Origin: Pseudomonadota bacterium
GTDB lineage: Bacteria; Pseudomonadota; Alphaproteobacteria; Rhizobiales; Xanthobacteraceae
DNA length: 6,514 nucleotides
Assembly (NCBI GenBank): GCA_023392205.1
Contig: JAEVZN010000591.1
Coordinates: 1 to 6,514 of the forward strand
Reading direction: 5' to 3'
Shown here: piece by piece, positions 1 to 4,916 of the stretch
Layout of the letters: every line of letters begins with the position of its first letter
Numbering within the stretch: position 1 is the stretch's first letter
The notes under the pieces: model-generated
Told to the model about the DNA's origin: nothing
What the model saw: only the letters and a program-made list of their open reading frames with translations
Databases searched by the model: none
Program-made: the position numbers and the translations under genes

Positions 1-371
1 GGCGGCACGCGATTGAAGCCGAACAGCATGATGCCGAGAAAGGTCGCCTCGAGGAAAAAGGCGGTCAGCACCTCATAGCCGATGAGCGGCCCGATCACGT
101 TGCCGGCAAAGACCGAGAAGCGGCTCCAGTTGGTGCCAAACTGGTAGCTCAGCACGATGCCGGACACGACGCCCATGGCAAACGAAACCGCGAAGATCTT
201 GGTCCAGAACCGCGCAACGAGGTGATAGCGCTCTTCGCCGGTGCGCAGCCACATCACGCCGAGTGTGGCGATGTAGGCCGACAAACCTATAGTAAAGCTC
301 GGAAAAATGATGTGGAACGTCACGGTGAAGGCGAACTGGATGCGCGCCAGCATGACAGGATCGAACTCCAC
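1..371 (-). CDS. cydA: Cytochrome bd-type quinol oxidase subunit I, CioA-like (N-terminal part; gene runs off the left edge)
   Basis: This is subunit I of a cytochrome bd-family terminal oxidase, the inner-membrane enzyme that oxidises quinol and reduces oxygen to water without pumping protons. The 123 visible residues begin VEFDPVMLARIQFAFT (V read as Met). They include TFHIIFPSFTIG, whose H20 corresponds to the haem ligand H19 of E. coli CydA, then FGTNWSRFS at about 78-86, then GYEVLTAFFLEATFLG, whose E100 and E108 match the conserved E99 and E107. The HIIFP and GYEVLTAFFLEA wording resembles the cyanide-insensitive (CIO) branch more than E. coli CydA. The deciding quinol-binding loop and the other axial ligands lie outside the window, as would cydB. 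The start is the GTG at 371-369, because an AAGGAG lies 6 nt upstream; the ATG at 353-351 lacks this. The gene is divergent from the purine permease. Family identity is very secure; the CIO subtype is an inference. Confidence 0.95.
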   Translation of the reverse strand, partial: MEFDPVMLARIQFAFTVTFHIIFPSFTIGLSAYIATLGVMWLRTGEERYHLVARFWTKIFAVSFAMGVVSGIVLSYQFGTNWSRFSVFAGNVIGPLIGYEVLTAFFLEATFLGIMLFGFNRVP

Positions 372-377
372 GAGTCG

Positions 378-383
378 CTCCTT
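378..383 (-). promoter_or_regulatory. Shine-Dalgarno of cydA, fixes its GTG start
   Basis: On the minus strand an AAGGAG hexamer lies 6 nt before the GTG at 371-369. It is a near-perfect anti-16S match at good spacing, and is the reason for choosing GTG over the in-frame ATG six codons later. Confidence 0.8.
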
Positions 384-395
384 CTTCTCACCGGG

Positions 396-408
396 CCGCT
401 TCAAGCGG
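396..408. repeat. 13-bp inverted repeat just upstream of cydA
   Basis: The sequence CCGCTTCAAGCGG has perfect 6-bp arms around a single C. It lies 25 bp upstream of the cydA GTG and 12 bp upstream of its ribosome binding site. It could be an operator, or a small hairpin in the cydA leader, although a one-base loop would force the inner pairs to open. The dyad is directly visible; any function is conjecture. Confidence 0.4.
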
Positions 409-436
409 AATAGCCTGCGGTCGGCCAGTGCATCGG

Positions 437-485
437 CCGGATCGGGCGACGCAGGGCGCGCGGCGCGCCCAAATCCCGATCCCGG
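437..485. repeat. Nested inverted repeat in the cydA/permease intergenic region
   Basis: The core at 454-470 is GGGCGCGCGGCGCGCCC, with perfect 8-bp arms around one G. Outside it a second pair of arms is in register: CCGGATCGGG at 437-446 and CCCGATCCCGG at 475-485, complementary except for one extra C. In total about 18 pairs can form across 49 bases. It lies between divergent genes and no T-run follows on either strand, so it does not look like an intrinsic terminator. An operator, a nucleoid-protein site or structure in a leader RNA are all possible. High GC content makes some GC palindromes likely by chance. Confidence 0.5.
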
Positions 486-506
486 TCGCGGCGAATCTGC
501 CACGTT

Positions 507-537
507 GCGATGCACCGGACGCATAAATGCGCATCGC
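507..537. repeat. Spaced inverted repeat GCGATGC / GCATCGC
   Basis: GCGATGC at 507-513 and GCATCGC at 531-537 are perfect 7-bp inverted arms 17 bp apart, with centres about 24 bp apart. Between and overlapping them are smaller dyads, GCATAAATGC (521-530) and ATGCGCAT (527-534). It lies 62 to 92 bp upstream of the sigma-54-like element at 599-614, where an enhancer-type activator could sit. It does not match the classical NtrC consensus (TGCAC...GTGCA) beyond one half. Function unknown. Confidence 0.3.
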
Positions 538-598
538 GCAGCAAAAGCCAAGCCCGTTCGGCGCGGCGAAATGCGCTTACAGCCCAGCCTTGCACGAT

Positions 599-614
599 TG
601 GCATGAGTCTCGCT
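599..614 (+). promoter_or_regulatory. Candidate sigma-54 (-24/-12) promoter of the purine permease
   Basis: TGGCATGAGTCTCGCT matches the sigma-54 consensus TGGCACG-N4-TTGCW with two mismatches. The invariant GG and GC are present at the required 10-nt spacing. Transcription would start near 625, giving an untranslated leader of about 80 nt. Nitrogen-controlled expression would suit a purine scavenging transporter. Flanking it are two CTTGCAC copies at 589-595 and 613-619; the second lies within GCTTGCACAAGC, an imperfect dyad. No convincing sigma-70 -10 box was found at proper spacing. The match is visible; its use as a promoter is inference. Confidence 0.35.
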
Positions 615-695
615 TGCACAAGCGGTGGACAAGTCCCGATCGGCCGCGAAGACACTGCGCCGGACCGGTAAACTTGTGGCTTGGACGGGGCATGA

Positions 696-703
696 AGGGG
701 GAG
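696..703 (+). promoter_or_regulatory. Ribosome binding site of the purine permease
   Basis: AGGGGGAG ends 3 nt before ATG 707, and its AGGGGG core leaves 5 nt of spacing. This supports 707 over the upstream in-frame ATGs at 692 and 527. Confidence 0.6.
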
Positions 704-706
704 ACC

Positions 707-2047
707 ATGGCCATCAACGAAAAGGCGGCCGGCAGGAGCGATGCCGGCGGCCCGGAATTTCTCGACCGCTATTTCAAACTGACCGAACACGGCACCAATG
801 TCCGCACTGAGGCGGTCGCGGGCCTGACCACCTTCCTGACGATGGTCTATATCGTCTTCGTGAATCCCTCGATCCTCGCCAAGGCGGGCATGGATTACGG
901 GGCGGTGTTCGTCGCCACCTGTCTTGCGGCCGCCATCGCGACGTTCATCATGGGGCTCTATGCGAATTACCCGATCGCGCTGGCGCCGGGCATGGGCCTC
1001 AACGCCTTCTTCGCCTTCACGCTGGTGCTGACATACAAATACACATTCCAGCAGGCGCTCGCCTTCGTGCTGATTTCAGGCCTGATCTTCATCCTGATCT
1101 CGGTCACCAAACTGCGAGAATACGTGATCAACGCGATACCCATGAATCTCAAACTCGCGGTCTCTGCGGGTGTCGGATTGTTTCTGGGCATCATCGCGCT
1201 GCAAAGCGCAGGCCTCGTGGTCGATCATCCGGCGACGCTGATCACTCTCGGTAATCTCACCCAGCCGGCCTCGATCCTTTTCCTGCTGGGCTTTGTCATC
1301 ATCGCCGCGATGAACAGCCGCAACATTCTGGGCGGAACGTTGATCGGTATTCTGGTCGTCGCACTGGCCGGTCTGCCGTTCGGCCTCGCGACCTATTCGG
1401 GGCTCGTCTCGATGCCGCCGTCGATTGCGCCGACCTTCATGCAATTCGATTTCTCGCGGGTATTCGAGGCGGCCGCCATCGTGGTGATCTTCACGCTGCT
1501 GTTCATCGACCTGTTCGATACGGCGGGCACGCTGGTCGGCGTCGCCCATCGTGGCGGGCTGCTCGACGAACAGGGACGCATGGAGCGCATGCCACAGGCG
1601 CTGCTGGCCGATTCCACCGCGACCGTGGTCGGTGCCGGCCTCGGCACGTCTAACACCACGAGCTATATCGAAAGCGCGGCCGGCGTGGCGGCCGGCGGAC
1701 GGACGGGACTGACGGCGGTCTTTGTCGGCCTGCTGTTCCTGCTGACGCTGTTCTTCTCGCCGCTGGCCGGCATGATCCCGGCTTACGCCTCGGCGGCGGC
1801 CCTGCTCTATGTCGCCTGCGTGATGACCCGGGGCCTGGCCGAACTGAACTGGGAAGACATGACTGAATATGCGCCCGCCGTGGTGGCGGCGGTCGCCATG
1901 CCGCTCACCTATTCCATCGCGACCGGCATCGGGCTCGGCTTCATCACCTATGTCTTCATCAAGGTTCTGGCCGGGCGCTGGAACGAGGTTTCGCCGGCGG
2001 TGGCGATCCTGGCGGCGCTATTCGCGGTCAAGTTCGCGGTGACCTGA
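707..2047 (+). CDS. NCS2 family purine permease, AzgA/GhxP/AdeP-like
   Basis: This is an inner-membrane transporter of 446 residues that by family should import a purine base (adenine, guanine or hypoxanthine) with protons. Its length is usual for the AzgA-like branch of NCS2 (nucleobase/ascorbate transporter fold). Visible signatures are FKLTEHGTNVRTE at 23-35 before the first membrane segment, TFLTMVYIVFVNPSIL at 42-57, APGMGLNAFFAF at 93-104, FIDLFDTAGTLVGV at 266-279, and GTSNTTSYIESAAGVAAGGR at 313-332. The two latter motifs form the substrate site around the broken helices TM8 and TM10. The start is ATG 707, where a purine-rich AGGGGGAG immediately precedes and the family N-terminus begins. 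An in-frame ATG at 692 would add only five residues. An open frame continuing back to 527 is not coding-like. The gene is monocistronic, ended by the terminator at 2071-2104. Family is certain; which purine it carries cannot be read from sequence. Confidence 0.95.
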   Translation: MAINEKAAGRSDAGGPEFLDRYFKLTEHGTNVRTEAVAGLTTFLTMVYIVFVNPSILAKAGMDYGAVFVATCLAAAIATFIMGLYANYPIALAPGMGLNAFFAFTLVLTYKYTFQQALAFVLISGLIFILISVTKLREYVINAIPMNLKLAVSAGVGLFLGIIALQSAGLVVDHPATLITLGNLTQPASILFLLGFVIIAAMNSRNILGGTLIGILVVALAGLPFGLATYSGLVSMPPSIAPTFMQFDFSRVFEAAAIVVIFTLLFIDLFDTAGTLVGVAHRGGLLDEQGRMERMPQALLADSTATVVGAGLGTSNTTSYIESAAGVAAGGRTGLTAVFVGLLFLLTLFFSPLAGMIPAYASAAALLYVACVMTRGLAELNWEDMTEYAPAVVAAVAMPLTYSIATGIGLGFITYVFIKVLAGRWNEVSPAVAILAALFAVKFAVT

Positions 2048-2070
2048 GGCGCGCAACAGACAAACGAAAA

Positions 2071-2104
2071 ACGGCCGGAGCCATCGCTCCGGCCGTCTTG
2101 TTTT
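2071..2104. terminator. Bidirectional intrinsic terminator between convergent genes
   Basis: A perfect 11-bp stem (ACGGCCGGAGC at 2071-2081, GCTCCGGCCGT at 2086-2096) closes a CATC tetraloop. On the plus strand CTTGTTTT follows, terminating the permease 24 nt after its stop. On the minus strand the stem is followed by TTTTCGTTT (complement of 2062-2070), which can terminate the uracil-DNA glycosylase whose stop lies at 2118. One hairpin therefore serves both converging transcripts. Confidence 0.9.
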
Positions 2105-2117
2105 CAGCCATGCAGGT

Positions 2118-2939
2118 TCAGTTGGCCAACGCGCGCTTGACCGCCAGAAAATCGCGCCAGGCGAACCGCTTCTCGATGGGCGTGCGCAGCAGATAGGCGG
2201 GATGAAAGGTCGCCATCGCGCGGATATCGCGGGTGCCGGTGCTGTAGGTGAGCCATTTGCCGCGCGCCTTGCGGATGCCTTCGGTCACGCCCAGCAGGGT
2301 CGCCATCGACGGCTTGCCGAGGCAGACCAGCACGTCCGGATCGACCAGTTCGATCTGCCGCTGGATGAAGGGCAGGCAGATCTGCGATTCGTGGGTCGAG
2401 GGATCGCGATTTCCCGGCGGCCGCCAGGGCACGATATTGGCGATATAGACGGCCTTCCGATCGTATCCGATGGCCGCCAGCATCCGGTCGAGCAATTGCC
2501 CGGAACGGCCGACAAACGGAATGCCCTGCTGATCCTCTTCCGAGCCCGGCGCCTCGCCGACAAACATCAGCCGCGCATTCGGATCGCCATCGCCGAACAC
2601 CAATTGCCTTGCCGTGGTGCGGAGCGCGCAGCCCTCGAAGGTCTCCAGGATGGCCCGCAAGTCCTCAAGGCTGGCCGCCGCGCGGGCAGCCGCACGCGCC
2701 TCGGCAATGGCTGCGTCCGGTGGCGGCGGAGCCGGAATGGCGGAGGCGGCCGGAACCGGCTTCAGGGGCCGCCGGGGCGAGGCCGGCGAATCGGCGGCCT
2801 CGGAGAGGGTTGCGGCCGGAGGCGCCACAGCCGGTTCGGCAAAGCGGTCGACCGGCACTTCGCCCAGCGCCACATCCACACCGGACTCGATGTAGAAAGC
2901 CAGAAGATCGCGCGCCGCCTTGTCTGTTCCGGGGGTCAT
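2118..2939 (-). CDS. Uracil-DNA glycosylase, family 4-like, with a cysteine-depleted Fe-S site
   Basis: This 273-residue enzyme should excise uracil from DNA arising by cytosine deamination or dUTP incorporation, opening base excision repair. Residues 1-33 form a short block (LLAFYIESGVDVALGEVPVD within it), followed by an Ala/Pro-rich linker to about 90 and the catalytic domain from about 91. Motif A, GEAPGSEEDQQGIPFVGRSG, is at 128-147, with WRPPGNRDP at 172-180 and the second active-site motif HPAYLL at 246-251. Family 4 enzymes carry a [4Fe-4S] cluster on four cysteines. Here C104 and C188 remain, but the other two positions appear to be F101 and W172; a third cysteine, C206, lies elsewhere. 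The KRRIH loop typical of UdgX is absent. ATG 2939 is chosen because an in-frame TAG lies three codons upstream and no better start exists. It is divergent from ETF-QO (85 bp between starts) and convergent with the permease. Enzyme class is secure; exact UDG family is less so. Confidence 0.9.
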   Translation of the reverse strand: MTPGTDKAARDLLAFYIESGVDVALGEVPVDRFAEPAVAPPAATLSEAADSPASPRRPLKPVPAASAIPAPPPPDAAIAEARAAARAAASLEDLRAILETFEGCALRTTARQLVFGDGDPNARLMFVGEAPGSEEDQQGIPFVGRSGQLLDRMLAAIGYDRKAVYIANIVPWRPPGNRDPSTHESQICLPFIQRQIELVDPDVLVCLGKPSMATLLGVTEGIRKARGKWLTYSTGTRDIRAMATFHPAYLLRTPIEKRFAWRDFLAVKRALAN

Positions 2940-2945
2940 CCACCC

Positions 2946-2951
2946 ATTCTA
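2946..2951 (-). promoter_or_regulatory. Candidate -10 box of the glycosylase gene, implying a leaderless mRNA
   Basis: Read on the minus strand, TAGAAT (one mismatch to TATAAT) lies so that its usual +1, seven bases after the last T, is the A of the start ATG at 2939. Upstream there is only a weak -35-like element (TTGCTC at 2972-2967, 15-bp spacer; AATTGC would give 17). No good Shine-Dalgarno is present (AATGGGTGG abuts the ATG). Together these suggest a leaderless transcript, as inference. Confidence 0.4.
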
Positions 2952-3014
2952 GCACGAGCCTGCGCGGAGCAATTGTGGCTTTTGCCCAAACGTGAAAAAA
3001 CGATCCCCGATTAG

Positions 3015-3019
3015 AGGAG
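3015..3019 (+). promoter_or_regulatory. Shine-Dalgarno of ETF-QO
   Basis: AGGAG within TTAGAGGAGATCTC sits 5 nt before ATG 3025. It decides this start over the in-frame GTG at 2992, which has no comparable site and would add eleven residues unlike the family N-terminus. Confidence 0.8.
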
Positions 3020-3024
3020 ATCTC

Positions 3025-4677
3025 ATGTCCGAGCTGCCTGCCCGCGAAAGTATGGAATTCGATGTCGTGATTGTCGGCGCAGGCCCCGCCGGCCTCGCCG
3101 CCGCCATTCGCCTGAAGCAGCTTTCGCAAGATCTCAATATCGTCGTGGTCGAAAAGGGCTCCGAGGTCGGCGCGCATATCCTGTCCGGCGCCGTGATCGA
3201 CCCCTCGGCCCTCGACCGGCTCGTCCCGGAATGGCGCAAGGCCGAAGACCGGCCGCTCACCGATGAAGTCACAGACGACCGCTTCTTCTGGATGACCGAG
3301 AACGGCAGCATCCGCGTGCCACTGTTCATGGCCCCTCCGCTGATGAGCAATCATGGCTGCTTCATCGGGTCGCTCGGGCAATTGTGCAAATGGCTGGCAG
3401 CGCAGGCGGAGGCGCTCGGCGTCGAGATCTATCCGGGTTTTGCAGCAGCAGAAATCGTCTATGGCGAGAATGGCGAGGTGCGCGGCGTCGCCACCGGCGA
3501 CATGGGCATCGGCAAGGACGGCGAGCCCACGGACGCCTTCACGCGCGGCATGGAATTGCTCGGCAAATACACGTTGTTGGCGGAAGGCGCGCGCGGAAGC
3601 CTGAGCAAGATCCTGATCGCCAGATACGGGCTCGACCGCGATTGCGAGCCGCCGAAATTCGGCATCGGCCTGAAGGAGGTCTGGCAGGTCGATCCATCAA
3701 AGCACAAGCCGGGCCTTGCGCAGCATTCCTTCGGCTGGCCGCTCGACAGCAGCACCGGCGGCGGCTCGTTCCTGTATCACTACGGCGACAATCTGGTGTC
3801 GGTGGGGTTCGTGGTGCATCTGAATTACGAGAACCCCTATCTGTCGCCGTTCGAGGAATTCCAGCGCTTCAAGACGCATCCGGCGATCCGCGGCCTGTTC
3901 GAGGGCGCAAAGCGCCTCGCCTATGGCTCGCGCGCCATCACCGAGGGCGGCTATCAGTCGGTGCCGCGGCTGACTTTTCCCGGCGGCGCGCTGATCGGAT
4001 GCGCGGCAGGCTTCGTGAATGTGCCGCGCATCAAGGGATCGCATAACGCGATATCGTCGGGAATGCTGGCGGCTGAACATCTGGTACAGGCACTTACGGC
4101 CGGGCGCGCCAATGACGAGCCCGCAAGCTACGAAGACGCCTGGCGCTCGTCGCCGGTCGGCAAGGATCTCTGGCCGGTGCGCAACGTGAAACCGCTCTGG
4201 TCGCGCTTCGGCACCACGCTTGGCATTGCGCTCGGCGGGCTCGACATGTGGACCAATACGCTCGGCTTTTCGCTGTTCGGCACCCGCAAGCACGGCAAGC
4301 CCGATTATGCCTGTCTGAAACCGGCCAGCGAATGCCGCCGGATCGTCTATCCGAAGCCGGACGGCAAGCTCACATTCGACCGGCTGTCCTCGGGGTTCCT
4401 GTCCAACACCAATCACGAGGAGAACCAGCCGCCGCACCTGAAAGTCGCGGACATGGCATTGCAGAAATCGTCCGAACACGACGTCTTCGCCGGTCCCTCG
4501 ACCCGCTATTGCCCGGCCGGTGTCTATGAATGGGTCGGCGAGGGAGAGGATGCGACCTTCGTGATCAATGCCCAGAATTGCGTCCACTGCAAAACCTGCG
4601 ACATCAAGGATCCCAACCGCAACATCACCTGGGTTCCTCCGGAGGGCGCGGGCGGGCCAAATTATCCAAATATGTAA
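3025..4677 (+). CDS. Electron transfer flavoprotein-ubiquinone oxidoreductase (ETF-QO, ETFDH family)
   Basis: This enzyme takes electrons from reduced ETF, loaded by acyl-CoA and other dehydrogenases, and passes them through FAD and a [4Fe-4S] cluster to ubiquinone at the inner face of the cytoplasmic membrane. The 550-residue protein has the full family length without a mitochondrial presequence. The FAD-binding motif GAGPAG is at 18-23, followed by EKGSEVGAHILSG at 43-55. A second flavin contact, LLAEGARGSLSK, is at 184-195 and the conserved GAAGFVNVPRIKGSHNA-like block is at about 325-342. The C-terminal ferredoxin-like part carries CPAGVYEW and NCVHCKTCDIKDP, giving cluster ligands C496, C519, C522 and C525, all present. 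It belongs to the ETF-QO type rather than the shorter nitrogen-fixation FixC, and no fixA, fixB or fixX is nearby. It is divergent from the glycosylase and 155 bp upstream of the TPR gene on the same strand. The ETF subunit genes are not in the window. Confidence 0.97.
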   Translation: MSELPARESMEFDVVIVGAGPAGLAAAIRLKQLSQDLNIVVVEKGSEVGAHILSGAVIDPSALDRLVPEWRKAEDRPLTDEVTDDRFFWMTENGSIRVPLFMAPPLMSNHGCFIGSLGQLCKWLAAQAEALGVEIYPGFAAAEIVYGENGEVRGVATGDMGIGKDGEPTDAFTRGMELLGKYTLLAEGARGSLSKILIARYGLDRDCEPPKFGIGLKEVWQVDPSKHKPGLAQHSFGWPLDSSTGGGSFLYHYGDNLVSVGFVVHLNYENPYLSPFEEFQRFKTHPAIRGLFEGAKRLAYGSRAITEGGYQSVPRLTFPGGALIGCAAGFVNVPRIKGSHNAISSGMLAAEHLVQALTAGRANDEPASYEDAWRSSPVGKDLWPVRNVKPLWSRFGTTLGIALGGLDMWTNTLGFSLFGTRKHGKPDYACLKPASECRRIVYPKPDGKLTFDRLSSGFLSNTNHEENQPPHLKVADMALQKSSEHDVFAGPSTRYCPAGVYEWVGEGEDATFVINAQNCVHCKTCDIKDPNRNITWVPPEGAGGPNYPNM

Positions 4678-4733
4678 ATGAGATGTGACGGGTCCGGCCA
4701 CGAATAAGCCGGATTGAAGCCCAAAGCCTCGTC

Positions 4734-4753
4734 GGACGGCCGCGCGGCTGTCC
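4734..4753 (+). repeat. 8-bp stem hairpin without T-run downstream of ETF-QO
   Basis: GGACGGCC and GGCTGTCC pair over 8 positions (one G-U in RNA) with a GCGC loop, 57 nt after the ETF-QO stop. TTGCGACC follows rather than a U-tract, so it is a poor terminator candidate. It may be a 3'-end stabiliser or chance structure in GC-rich DNA. Confidence 0.3.
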
Positions 4754-4815
4754 TTGCGACCGCAGCGCAAACAGGCCATCCTCGACACCGAGGCTCTGCC
4801 GTCCGCGGCGCGCCC

Positions 4816-4822
4816 GAGGGAG
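4816..4822 (+). promoter_or_regulatory. Ribosome binding site of the TPR protein, supports its GTG start
   Basis: GAGGGAG ends 10 nt before GTG 4833. The spacing is slightly long but no other purine-rich site fits. The GTG start gives a complete signal peptide, whereas starting at the internal ATG near 4890 would remove its charged end and most of its hydrophobic core. Confidence 0.55.
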
Positions 4823-4832
4823 ACTTTCAGAC

Positions 4833-4916
4833 GTGATCCTGTCGAACCTGATCAAGACCGCGTGCGTGGCGGCCACCGCCTTCGCTATCCTGATGCTGCC
4901 GGGCCTGCTCGCCGCG
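4833..4916 (+). other. Predicted signal peptide of the TPR protein
   Basis: Residues 1-28 combine one lysine (K8), a long hydrophobic stretch rich in Ala, Leu, Ile and Phe, and a small-residue LLAA end. The charge is modest for a Sec signal, so an uncleaved membrane anchor remains possible. The following residues QAPTKPDPS are polar and flexible, as expected after a cleavage site. Confidence 0.65.

Larger units (their letters stand above)
372..706. other. Divergent intergenic region between cydA and the purine permease
   Basis: This 335-bp stretch separates two divergent genes, so it should hold both promoters. Open frames cross it, but their translations are Arg/Pro-rich, resemble no known family and look like read-through of GC-rich DNA. 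What can be seen is a 13-bp dyad close to the cydA start, a nested dyad in the middle, an inverted repeat pair at 507-537, and a sigma-54-like element with flanking TTGCAC repeats at 589-619. I saw no convincing FNR-type box (TTGAT-N4-ATCAA) and no good -35/-10 pair for cydA. Nothing resembles a purine riboswitch. Confidence 0.75.
4678..4832. other. Intergenic region between ETF-QO and the TPR protein
   Basis: This 155-bp gap has three small dyads: TCCGGC/GCCGGA (4693-4698, 4708-4713, 9-nt loop), GGACGGCC/GGCTGTCC (4734-4741, 4746-4753, one G-T pair, GCGC loop) and CCTCG/CGAGG (4780-4784, 4789-4793). None is followed by a T-run, so an efficient intrinsic terminator is not evident. The second hairpin could attenuate or stabilise a read-through transcript. 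No clear -35/-10 promoter was recognised. Whether the TPR gene is co-transcribed with ETF-QO is open. Confidence 0.5.

Noticed and set aside
527..706. N-terminal extension of the purine permease from the in-frame ATG at 527
   Set aside because: The 60 extra residues are Arg/Pro/His-rich and unlike the family, no ribosome binding site precedes 527, and ATG 707 has a purine-rich site and the expected N-terminus.
401..790. Minus-strand open frame of 129 codons over the intergenic region and the permease start
   Set aside because: Its translation is Arg/Pro/Ala-rich, has no recognisable family, and overlaps the permease start and the regulatory dyads; typical of GC-rich noncoding sequence.
2118..2939. 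UdgX (covalent uracil-DNA binding) assignment for the glycosylase
   Set aside because: The characteristic KRRIH loop is absent; the corresponding region reads TEGIRKARGKWL.
2202..3014. Plus-strand open frame of 270 codons opposite the glycosylase
   Set aside because: The minus strand encodes intact glycosylase motifs over the same bases; the plus-strand product is Arg/Gly-rich and unrecognisable.
2992..3024. GTG at 2992 as the start of ETF-QO
   Set aside because: It would add MKKRSPIRGDL, translated from the ribosome binding site region itself; AGGAG at 3015-3019 points to ATG 3025.
3025..4677. Nitrogen-fixation FixC rather than ETF-QO
   Set aside because: FixC is shorter and its ferredoxin FixX is separate, whereas here the four-cysteine cluster domain is fused at the C-terminus and no fixABX genes adjoin.
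4693..4713. Hairpin TCCGGC/GCCGGA as an ETF-QO terminator
   Set aside because: The stem is only 6 bp with a 9-nt loop and TTGAAGCC follows instead of a T-run.
3697..4788. Long minus-strand open frame of 363 codons opposite ETF-QO
   Set aside because: It shadows the conserved second half of ETF-QO and its translation is Arg/His/Ala-rich with no family resemblance.
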